In this document: piece by piece, positions 24,053-33,366 of the stretch
Layout: each line of letters begins with the position of its first letter
Position numbering within the stretch: position 1 is the stretch's first letter
Source of the DNA: Rhinopomastus cyanomelas
Lineage: Eukaryota > Chordata > Aves > Bucerotiformes > Rhinopomastidae
Direction of reading: 5' to 3'
Assembly (NCBI GenBank): GCA_013400115.1
Contig: VXBP01010394.1
Location: 1,426,001-1,490,000, forward strand
Length of the DNA stretch: 64,000 bases
Made by a program: the position numbers and the translations under genes
Notes under the pieces: model-generated
The model's input: the letters and a program-made list of their open reading frames with translations, nothing else
What the model was told of the DNA's origin: nothing
The model's database searches: none

Positions 24053-24947
24053 TGTAGCCTGAAGGGAATGAAGAAAAACTTCCAGGCCTTGGGATGTTTG
24101 GTGAACGAGTCTGGGGCACAAATTATGTTCTCTTCATTACTTCCATTTTGGGGTGAGGATACGACTGGAATAGAAAGATTCAGTCCATAAATGCCTGGCT
24201 ATGAGGCTGGTGCTACAGGCAGGGCTTTGGGTTCTTTGATAATGGCTGGTTTTATAAGGTGCCAGACCTGACAGTTACACATATGGGAAAGGTGTGTCTC
24301 AGAAGGGAAAAAGGGTTCTGTGGCAGGAATTGGTAGGACTCATTCAGAGGGCTTTAAACNTATTTCGGACTTTCTAGCACAGTTGCATAAATCGGAAAAG
24401 TCTTCCAGTAATATGACAACCTCCTCCACAAAGAAAAAGACAAGAGTCCCAGTTATTGGAGACTTACTCCTGAAAGGAACTGAGGGCCCAATATGCAGAG
24501 CTGACCCTCATCATAGGGAAGTCTGCAGTCCACCTGGAGCCCAGTTCAGGGATATCACTAGGACATTCCCTAACCTGGTGAGATCAGCTGACTATAACCC
24601 ACTGCTGATCTTCCAGACATGTTGGGAGGAAGCTGTATAGTGTAGCCTGAAGGGAATGAAGAAAAACTTCCAGGCCTTGGGATGTTTGGTGAACGAGTCT
24701 GGGGCACAAATTATGTTCTCTTCATTACTTCCATTTTGGGGTGAGGATACGACTGGAATAGAAAGATTCAGTCCATAAATGCCTGGCTATGAGGCTGGTG
24801 CTACAGGCAGGGCTTTGGGTTCTTTGATAATGGCTGGTTTTATAAGGTGCCAGACCTGACAGTTACACATATGGGAAAGGTGTGTCTCAGAAGGGAAAAA
24901 GGGTTCTGTGGCAGGAATTGGTAGGACTCATTCAGAGGGCTTTAAAC
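23773..24947 (+). repeat. exact 587-bp direct duplication joined by one N (probable assembly artefact)
   Basis: Bases 23,773-24,359 and 24,361-24,947 read identically from tatttcggac to gctttaaac, separated by a single N at 24,360. No difference was seen on reading through both copies. Old CR1 sequence would have diverged if the duplication were ancient, and a one-base gap is a typical contig join. It is best treated as the same sequence assembled twice. Confidence 0.88.
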
Positions 24948-25002
24948 TAGATATAAGGGGTGGGATTGTTGATGGGTATGCACAGGGTATTGGACGAGGG
25001 TA

Positions 25003-26971
25003 TTGGCAAGTAAAGGGGATCAGGGTAGTTGGTTAATATTCAAAGACCACTTCCTTGAAGCCCAAGATCAGAGCATTCCAACAGGTAGGAAGTCAAGGAA
25101 GGAAGCCACAAGACCTGCATGGTTAAACAGGGAGCTGCTGGGCAAACTCAAGAGGAAGAAGAAAATCTATAGGTTGTGGAAGGAGAGCATGGCCACTTAG
25201 GATGATTATAAGGCTCTAGTGAGAGAGATTGTAGGGATGCAACTAGGAAAGCCAAGGCCTCCTTGGAATGAAACCTTGCAAGGGAGGTCAAGAGCAACAA
25301 AAAGGGCTTCTTTGACTTCATTGCAGGTAAAACTAAAACTAGAGGCAATGTAGGCCCCCTGCTGCATGAGGTGGGTGCCCTGGAGACAGAGGGTACAGAG
25401 AAAGCAGAGATACTCAACACCACCTTTGCCCCTGTCTATACTTCTGGGGGCTGTCCTGATGTCAAGCCCCACAGTGCTGAGGCCTCAGAGGAAGTTGAGA
25501 CAAGAGAGGATTTTGCCCTGGTTGATGAGGACTGGGTTAGGGATAAGTTGAACAAAGTGGATGTACACAATTCCATGGCCCTGGATGGGATGCACCCATG
25601 CGTACTAAGGGAGTGGCAGAAGTTATTGTCAGGCTGTTCTCCATCATCTTTGCTAAGTCATGGGGATCAGGACAGGTGCCTAGGGAGTGGAAGACAGCAA
25701 ATGTCACTCCAATCTTCAAAAAGCTTAAGAAAGAGGGCCCGGGTAACTGTAGACTGGTCAGCCTCACCTCCATCCTGCTGTTGCAGGCGGACTGGATCTT
25801 TTGAGGTCCCTTCCAATCCGTAGTGATTCTACGATCCCTGGAAAGGTGATGGAACAATTTGTCCTAGAGGCTGTCACCAGGCACATCAAGGACAGGAGGG
25901 TCATTAGGGACAGTCAGCATGGCTTTACAAAGGAAAGTCGTGCTTGACCAACCTGATAGCCTTTGGTGAGGGCATAACCAGGTGGATAGATGATGGCAAA
26001 CTGGTGGATGTGATCTGTCTTAACTTCAGTTAAGCATTTGACAAGGTCTCACACAGCATCCTCACAGCCAAACTGAGGCAGTGTGGTCTAGATAATTTGG
26101 GTAGTGAACTGGCTGCAGGATAGAAGGCACAGAGTACTGGTCAATGAGACAGAGTTTAGCTGGAGGCCTGTATCTAGTGGGGTGCCCCAAGGGTCAACAC
26201 TGGGACCAGTACTATTCAACATATTCATTAATGACTTGGATGAGGGATTAGCATGCACTGTCAGCAAGTTTGCTGAGTGGTGTGACTGACACCCCTGCAG
26301 ACTGTGCTGCCATTCAGCAAGACCTGCACAGGCTGGAGAGCTTGGCAGAGAGAAATGTAATGAAATATAACAAGGGTAAGTGTAGGGTCTTGCATCTGGG
26401 CAAGAACAACCCCAGGTACCAGGATAGGCTGGAGACTGAGCTGTTGGAGAGCAGTGTACGGAAAAGGGACCTGGGGGTCTTGGTGCTGATCAGAATCAGG
26501 GTGGTTGGCAGATTGAGAGGTTCTTATTCCCCTCTACTCTGCACTGGTGAGACCACATCTGGACTATTGTGTTCAGTTATGGGTGTCTCAGTTCAAGAAG
26601 GACATGGAACTGCTGGAGAGTCCAGCACAGAGCAATGAGGATGATGAAGGAAATAGAACACCTCCCTTATGAGAAGAGGCTGAGGGAGCTGGGTCTTCTT
26701 TGATTGGAGGAGACTGAGGGTTGACCTCATTAATGTCTATACATATATGAAGGGTGGGTGTCAGGAGGATGGAGCCAGGTTCTTCTCAAAGTCATCTAGT
26801 GACAGTACAAGGGGCAGTGGTTTTAAGCTGGAACTTAGAAGACTCCATACGAACGTGAGAAGGAACTTCTTCACCGTGAGGGTGACAGAGGACTGGAACA
26901 GGCTGCTCAGGGGAGTTGTGGAGTCTCCTTCGCTGGAGATGTTTAAAACCCACCTGTGTGACTTGGTCTAG
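25003..26971 (+). pseudogene. CR1 ORF2 reverse transcriptase region (element B), broken
   Basis: Plus-strand frames at 25,003-25,200, 25,371-25,823, 26,104-26,289, 26,270-26,638 and 26,747-26,971 cover linker, RT and C-terminal ORF2. In block A the catalytic Asp is mutated: the segment reads VICLNFS, then a stop, then AFD, where CR1 normally has YLDFSKAFD. Block B is intact (SGVPQGSTLGPVLFN). The FADD block is destroyed by the same 14-nt deletion as in element A and reads KFAEWCD followed by a stop. This RT is dead several times over. Confidence 0.92.
25775..25834 (+). mobile_element. 60-bp CR1 3' tail nested inside element B
   Basis: The continuous CR1 text CAGCCTCACCTCCATC...CCTGGAAAGGTGATGG (as in element A, complemented near 14,810-14,840) is interrupted by 60 bases. 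These read as a CR1 3' end in sense orientation (GGACTGGATC, then GAGGTCCCTTCCAATCC, then GTGATTCTACG). ATCC is present at both edges (25,772-25,775 and about 25,834-25,837). It is an extremely 5'-truncated insertion of a later CR1. Confidence 0.85.
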
Positions 26972-27313
26972 GTGATATTGCTGTGGCAGGGGGATTGGAC
27001 TAGATAATCTTTCAAGATCCCTTCCAATCCCTGATGTTCTGTCATTCTGTGTGGCTACACTTCCTCCAATTTGGTTATCTCAAAGCCCAGAGAAAGCTAT
27101 TGTCTCTTACTTTTTGCTTTGCTTCTCTGGTAATGCTTTCTTGTCTTGTCTGTTTATAGCCTGCCTACGTTTCTTCACTTTGGTGCTGAGTTAAGATTAG
27201 TTGTGGTTTCACTCACCCAAACTACCAGACTCCCAAACACGCCTCTATTTTTGGAACAGGAACTTTCAAATAATCACCTACTTCTTTCCCAACCTTTGCT
27301 TTGCTGAAGCACT

Positions 27314-27493
27314 AGAATCACAGAATGCTACAGGTTGGAAGGGACCTCGAAAGATCATCTGAGTCCACCTCTCCCCTGCTGGAGCAGGGTCAGCCTACAG
27401 TACTGTCTCAGGATGTCCTACATTGGGCTTGAACCCATGACCCCAGGAATGCAGAGTCCCATGCTCTACCAACGGAGCCAACCAGGTGCCCCC
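27314..27493 (-). mobile_element. tRNA-Lys-headed SINE with CR1 3' tail
   Basis: Read on the minus strand, a 5' GGGGCACCTGG is followed by a tRNA-derived head. The A box is at 27,469-27,480 (TGGCTCCGTTGG), then GGTAGAGCATGGGACTCT as in tRNA-Lys, and the B box is at 27,425-27,435 (GGTTCAAGCCC). The anticodon loop reads CTCTGCA where tRNA-Lys(CTT) has CTCTTAA. A short middle segment leads to a CR1 3' end (GATGATCTTTCGAGGTCCC, then CATTCTGTGATTCT). The architecture matches SINEs that hijack CR1, such as zebra finch TguSINE1 (tRNA-Ile head) and the tortoise polIII/SINE (tRNA-Lys head). It is about 180 bp, apparently complete, with no clear target-site duplication. The family name is not known to me. 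Confidence 0.85.
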
Positions 27494-27499
27494 AAAGAG

Positions 27500-29905
27500 A
27501 TACATAGAGAAAAGTCATCTTTAAATTTTACATCTTGGATCTGGTCCATTCATCAGTGCAGTCTTTTTGTGCTTGCAAGAGCATGCTAGGCAGCCAGACC
27601 AGTGCTGAGAGCTTGACTGGATCTATGGTCCTAGTTCTGGCATGTTTTTAGTGGCACATGTTTTCGTACTACAGTTAGCTGTATTTGTCTTGTCACACCT
27701 TCTATCTGTGTGCTTCATGATACTCTTACAAAACCAAAACATTTTGAAAGGTAATTCGTAAGGAACGCAGTGTGAAAAACAAGGAAACTCTGTTTTCCCA
27801 GACTGGCGCTCTAATTATGAGTGCCACGCTGTAAAAACACATGGAATCCAATATTTCTAAAGATGTTGTTTGAATAACTCTGAGAATTATAACAGAGCAT
27901 AAGTGGGCATTTCTCAAAGTTACCAAAAAATAGAAGAATCATACTAAGGAATAGGAAACAACCCTGCATTTATTTTAGGATCCTTGTTTAAAGAGAAAAT
28001 GTGGAGCTTCGCTACCACTGTGGCACAACTGCTAACTGCATACTGACAATCTCAGTACACAGACATGAGTAGGGAGCATTTTAATGAACAGCATATTGCC
28101 ATTTGCCTTGCATTAAAAGTCAAAGGCAATTAAAACATAATTTAATTAGAGAATATCTTATCAGCTGTAAAAAGTAAAATTGATTGATATGCAGTGTAGG
28201 GATCACTTGGCTGCTGCTACTTGTAAAATGATGGTGAAGCTGACAAATTAGTCACTTGGTTTTTTTAATTTGATAATTTCATGTATTTTTATATTTCCTT
28301 TCACCAATGAAGGCATTATAATTAGCTAATGTTTGATTGCTCATTGTTTGGAAATGGAAAATATTATAATGTATTGTGATCTCAGGAGTTGTTGGCATTC
28401 AGATGAAGCATCCAGCATGACTATATCCTGCTCCCTCATTACTGAAAATATTTATCGTAGAAAAGCCATTTTCTTGTGGCTCTTTCTGTCTGTACTACTG
28501 TTCAATAAGATGTTTTAGTCTCCAGCTTAAGCATCACGTCAGGCTTGAAACGGGTCAGGGTAGCTCACAACAGCTACAAGTCAGTGAGAGATCTCCTCAT
28601 CTGAAAGGATCCATATTGCTCAGCCAAGGGCTCAGTTCGTCCATGGAAGGACTAACCACTCAGAAGTGATGAATGTTGACAAAACTGCAAACCTATTTCC
28701 AGATTGAAAAATCCACCAAAAAAGGGGATAGCCAAAAATTGTTTTAAAAAAAATCACTCTTACGTTTCTTGCAACCAGCACCGGGTACTCCATTGTTACT
28801 TCAGTAAAAAATTCAAAGCTTCAAGCCCTTAATAAATAGTAACAAAATACTGAGGAGTCTGGTCTTTTCTGGTCATTTTATTCTTTCCAAGTGAAAAAGC
28901 TGATTACACGGTTTCTTCATTTTTGGCCATTGCTTTAGCGTTGTAATAATGTTTTTCTTCTAATGAAAGAATAACAGCAAACTAATGTCTTCATGGATTA
29001 CAAATTAGTGCATTACGTCCCTCAGTATAAGCATTTCTGGGAGGAAATCTTGAGGTGCCCTCAAAGGACTGGTAAATAAAGAATAATTTAAATTTAATTG
29101 GTCTGCAACACTTGGAATACAAACCAGATGCCAGTGCTTTGGTGGCAGGACACCTGAACTTTGTTCGTTATCCCTGTGCCCACAGAACTTGTACTGCAGC
29201 TCTGCAGATTGACTGGATAATAAAAGAGAAAACCTTTTGCTTCACTAAAATAATATCTTTGAGGTTTTGTTATTTTCATTGTTTTTTTTAGTTTCTGGCC
29301 TTTTACAGATGAAAACCTATTTTTCTTGGGGCTATCAAAATCTTTCCTGATTGTAACAGCTGTGGTTTTTGCTGTCAGGAAAATCTATGTAAAGGCCTTC
29401 TAGGAAGACTTTTTCAAAGTAGAGAGTCATAACAATTGAATGTGATTCATAACGTAATTTCTGGTTTGGTTAAAGAAAGATCAGAATATCTGTATACAAT
29501 GATATACTGGAATCAATCTAAGGGGAGAGTTTTTCCATATTAACTAGGTTATGAATAACAATGGTCTCATTTAAAAGCAAGAAAATACATTGAATTCTGT
29601 TTAAATATTGGAAAAGTCTGAGGAGGAGGAGATAATTTGGAGGAGTAACTCAGTAGGTCTTTGACCTCACTGTGGTGATATGTTTAATTTAAATAAAACC
29701 ATCCCTAAAGAATATCAATTAGTTGAGATTCTCAAATAGTTGCAGACAACTGCCCTTAGGGCTATCAGATTTCACATATGTGTATATTTATGGCTCTTCC
29801 ATGATACAGCCAGAGAGAACAACTGTTAATCCCCACGTTCGGTGTACAACATCAAAAAAGAAATCCGGATGAAAATGACATCACTGTGTGGTGAAATGAT
29901 AAAAC
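27500..29905. other. AT-rich non-coding DNA, no element recognised
   Basis: No repeat termini or exon-like frames. 28,080-28,330 is rich in TAATTA-type and CAATTA-type motifs and could be a conserved regulatory element, but this cannot be judged without alignment. Confidence 0.45.
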
Positions 29906-29906
29906 A

Positions 29907-30831
29907 TAGAATCATTAGGGATTGGAAGGGATTTGAAGTGGAACCTCTTATGTTCCAACTTGCACCCATTGCCCATTGTCCTATCACTAGATGACACTGA
30001 GAAGAGCCTGGCTCTGTCCCCCTGACACCCACCCTTCACATATTTATAGACATTAATGAGGTCACCCCTCAGTCTCCTCTTCTCCAAGCTAAAGAGACCC
30101 AGCTCCCTCAGCCTCTCCTCATAAGGGAAGTGTTCCACTTCCATCATCATCCTTGTTGCCCTATGCTGGATATCCTTCTTGAACTGAGGGGCCTGGAACT
30201 GGACACAATACTCCAGGTGTGGTCTCACCAGGGCAGAGTAGAGGGGGAGAAGAACCTCTCTCAAACTGATAATCACCCAGATTCTGATCTACCCCAGGAT
30301 ACTGTTAGCCCTCTTGGCCACAAGAGCACATTGTTGGCTCATGGTCATCCTGCCGTCCACCAGCACCCCCAGGTCCCTTTCCCCTACACTGCTCTCTAAC
30401 AGGTCAGTCCCCAGCCTATACTGGTACCTGGGGTTGTTCTTGCCCAGATGCAAAACTCTACACTTACCATTGTTATACTTCATTACATTTCTCCCTGCCC
30501 AGCTTTCCAGCCTGTGCAGGTCCTGCTGAATGGCAGCACAGTCTGCGGGGGTGTCGGCGACACCACCCAGCTTTGTGTCATCAGCAAACTTGCTGACAGT
30601 GCATGCTAATCCCTCATCCAAGTCATTCATGAATAGATTGACCAGGACTGTTCCCAGCACTGACCCCTGGGCCACTCCACTAGATACAGGCCTCTAACTA
30701 GACTCTGTCCCACTGACCACTACTCTCTGGCTTCTAACCTGCAGCCAGTTCATGATCCACCTCACTACCCGTTCATCTAGGCCACACTGCCTCAGTTTGG
30801 CTGAGAGGACGCTGTGAGAGACTGTGTCAAA
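29907..30831 (-). mobile_element. CR1 LINE 3' fragment, element C
   Basis: The complemented CR1 3' end is at the left (catagaatcattagggattg). The RT C-terminal half extends to a 5' truncation near 30,831. About 190 bases of the 3' region present in element A are missing at 29,930. The RT FADD box is intact (KFADDTKLGGVADTPADC in the frame at 30,289-30,675), in contrast to A and B. Block B is partly changed (AQGSVLGTVLVN). It is the same broad CR1 group as A and B but without their shared deletion. Confidence 0.93.
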
Positions 30832-31142
30832 ACATAGCAACATCCAATGCACTAGATTATGGTCCAGAGATTGTTTATCCTTTTAATGAGTTATTTGTTT
30901 GCCCATGGCAATGACTGGGTTTCAAGGAGGGAAGGGGAGGAGAGGGGAGAGATAGGACCAACTTTACTCTGCAATTCATAATAATGAGGTGGTTTGGAGT
31001 TGGTTGAAAAGAAGTATTTCATTTGAGAAGTCACAGAAAAAGCTATAAAAACCCAGCAGCGTGTTACTAGGAACTCATGTCCTCTGTTAGAAATGTGTAT
31101 TAACTAATAACTAGTCTGATCTAGTTGAACACATTCCTGTTC

Positions 31143-31209
31143 ATTGCAGGGAGCGTGGACTAGATGTCCTTTAAAAGGTCCTTTCCAACCCAAACTATTC
31201 TGTGATTCC
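31143..31209 (+). mobile_element. CR1 3' tail fragment
   Basis: About 67 bases: GGGAGCGTGGACTAGATG, then GGTCCTTTCCAACCCAAACT, then ATTCTGTGATTC. This is the sense-strand 3' end of a CR1, severely 5'-truncated. Confidence 0.85.
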
Positions 31210-32419
31210 AAGAAGTAACAGCAGAGAGTAATTTATAAGTCTGTGAACCAACCCACTGAGAAAGCCTCTAGCTACATCCAAAGGAGAGGTTTCATGAAAA
31301 ACATTGCAGTTATTAGGTCAAAAGCTTAAAGAGAGAAAATGGCAATTTGTTATTTCCCCAATTAACAGTAATCGGCAAGTAGTAGCTACCCAGCCTCATA
31401 AAATCTCTCATTTTTACTGCTCATTATAGAATCCCTGTTCTTCAGCTACTTTGTACTGTGAAATTTATGAAAAATATCTGAGAGCACTAGGTTTGCCAAA
31501 AAGGTATCTTCACCTTTAAACAGCATCAAACCAACATTGTAGCGGTAATGGCAGGCATGAGAAGTGTTCAGGAACTGTCAGCTCCCCTCCAATTAATTGT
31601 AAGATTATTTGGATGCTTAAACCTTCTGTGCTGATCTGTGAAGATAAAACCTTCCAGCCTGTGTGAGAAGTTACAGCTGTTTTCCTTAATGCTGTTGAAA
31701 ATACCCTGTGACTCAAATCAAGGTACAAAGAATTTAGCATAAGTACTAGTTCAGAGGCTTCATTTTGTGCTTCAGTGTGTTGGTGTGTTCTGCACAGCCG
31801 AGTTGAGGTGCTGGCAGGACACACTGGGAGACAGCGGGCACACAGGTATACCCATCATCCAGCTGGAACTTCAGTAACTATAGGAGCACAAGGCATCCTG
31901 TGGGGAAGAGAGTAAGGCTCTGTATTTGTGAGTCTTTGTTACCTTACCAGAGTCCTTTTGGAGCTCTGAGATAGCCAGCAAGATAAAAGCCTCCTCTCCC
32001 CAGTTACACAGAGAGCTATGAGAGCTCTTCACTTTGTTTTGAGAGAGGGTTTTGTCTGTGTGTTTGGGCTTTTCTTTATTTCTTTTTTATTTGAAGGAGT
32101 ACCTTAAGAAACATGTTACAGGCATCAAATTTACAGACACGCTTTCGAGTCTGTTTTTATGCATTGATGATCCAGAATAATGGGTTTTTTTACCCTAAAA
32201 TATCCCCTGAAAAATCCATAATGTAAAGCCATGTCACCCAACAGTTGACTACCAACAGACAATAAGTTCTGGGAATGTAAACCTCTAACAGCCTGGAGGA
32301 GATGGATGATTCAAATACAACATTGTTATTTCATCATGCTGATTTATATCTGGGCGGCCAAAGAATGTCCACCCTGCGAGGAACAGCCATGCTTTCTCAG
32401 ATATCCCTCTCCTGTTTGC
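31210..32419. other. non-coding, no element recognised
   Basis: No repeat termini, RNA gene or persuasive exon. The frame at 31,516-31,824 has no recognisable content. Confidence 0.45.
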
Positions 32420-32645
32420 AGAATCTCTGAGGCTGGAGCAGAACCCTGAGACCATCCAGCCCAGCCTATGACCTAACATCACCACAATCAGCTAGACCAT
32501 GGCACTGAGCGCCACATCCAGTCTGTCCTTAAATACTTCCAAGGATAGGGACTCCACCACTGCCATGGGAAGTCCATTCCAGTGCCTGATCACTACTTCT
32601 GTGAGGAAAGGTTTCCTAACATCCAACCTAACCCTCTCTTTTAAA
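32420..32645 (-). mobile_element. CR1 fragment (same group as 51.8-kb copy)
   Basis: Complemented CR1 3' region: gaatctctgaggctggagc, then catccagcccagcctatgac, then ctccaccactgccatgg and gtgaggaaaggtttcctaac. It aligns by eye with the left part of the 51,811-52,650 copy and is a distinct subfamily from A-C. 5'-truncated and diverged. Confidence 0.85.
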
Positions 32646-33309
32646 CAACTACTGTCATCAGAATCACTTTCAGGCCACAAGAGCCATCTGCAAGATGCAA
32701 AAACTTCAGCTGCATTGAGGCTTTTAAAACTCCCTCTCAAATTTTCTGTGCTACAACACCAGCAGGAACATGTCAGATCTTGTTATGAATTCTATAGGAT
32801 TCAAAAAGATTGAGAGGAAGGGTCTGGATGGTGACAGAATGCATTTTTAGTAATTAGTGTTTCAAAAATGGCAGAAATACTGGGGTTTTCCCAAACTTAA
32901 CCAGTTTCTTTAAAAATTGTTAAAAACTTCCCACCAAAAAATCCCTATAAATAAGAAAATAGGACTGGCAGAAGTACATCTAATGCATGTTTCTCTCGCA
33001 GGATTCCCAAGGCCCAACGCGCACACACGCGCCCCCACTACTGATCATGCAAACCAGTAGACTCTAGTAAAACCAGTGCCATTTAAAGGAGCCCAGCACC
33101 ACATTCTCAATTACAGGTTTCTAATACAGTAAGAAATAATTAATCCTCTGAAGTTCTTTTAGGTGATGGTAGACACAACAAAAATGGGAATGGATTTTTG
33201 GGCAAGAAACTCAATATACAGGCCAATATAGAAGAGATGTGTTAGTCAGACATCAGTTATTGGCCTCAGTACTGAGTAAATGGATAAAATTATACGCTAT
33301 GCTATAGAG

Positions 33310-33366
33310 AAGGTCAGGCTACGCTATCTAATGATCCCCTTTGGCCTTAAGGCTGTGATTCTGTGA
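33310..33366 (+). mobile_element. probable CR1 3' tail
   Basis: AGGTCAGGCTACGCTATC, then AATGATCCCCTTTGGCC, then GTGATTCTGTGA has the order of a CR1 3' end but is diverged. Only about 57 bases are recognisable. Confidence 0.55.

Larger units (their letters stand above)
23077..27051 (+). mobile_element. long CR1 LINE, element B (internally deleted)
   Basis: Plus-strand CR1 with an ORF1 start (ATGGTGTCAACGC at 23,231), ORF1 body, RT region, and a 3' end at 27,051 (TTCTGTCATTCTGTG, as in element A). Its left limit is hidden by the gap. Compared with A it lacks the endonuclease region: sequence jumps from just after ORF1 (about 24,960) to the segment ending in CTTGAAGCCCAAGATCAGAG (about 25,020), which in A lies about 0.9 kb further on. 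It contains an exact 587-bp duplication around an N at 24,360 and a nested CR1 tail at 25,775-25,834. It shares with A the 14-nt deletion in the RT catalytic box (junction 26,276/26,277). Confidence 0.94.

Noticed and set aside
23773..24947. Genuine tandem duplication of an ORF1 esterase domain
   Set aside because: Perfect identity in decayed sequence with a single N at the join is better explained by assembly.
25148..25857. Minus-strand frames at 25.1-25.9 kb
   Set aside because: Antisense of CR1 ORF2 in element B.
27425..27493. Functional tRNA gene
   Set aside because: The anticodon stem and acceptor stem do not pair as in a working tRNA, and the sequence runs directly into a CR1 tail. 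It is a SINE head.
27314..27493. Carnivore DNA contamination as the source of the tRNA-Lys head
   Set aside because: The head is fused to an avian CR1 3' end and sits in continuous bird-like sequence, so simple contamination does not explain it.
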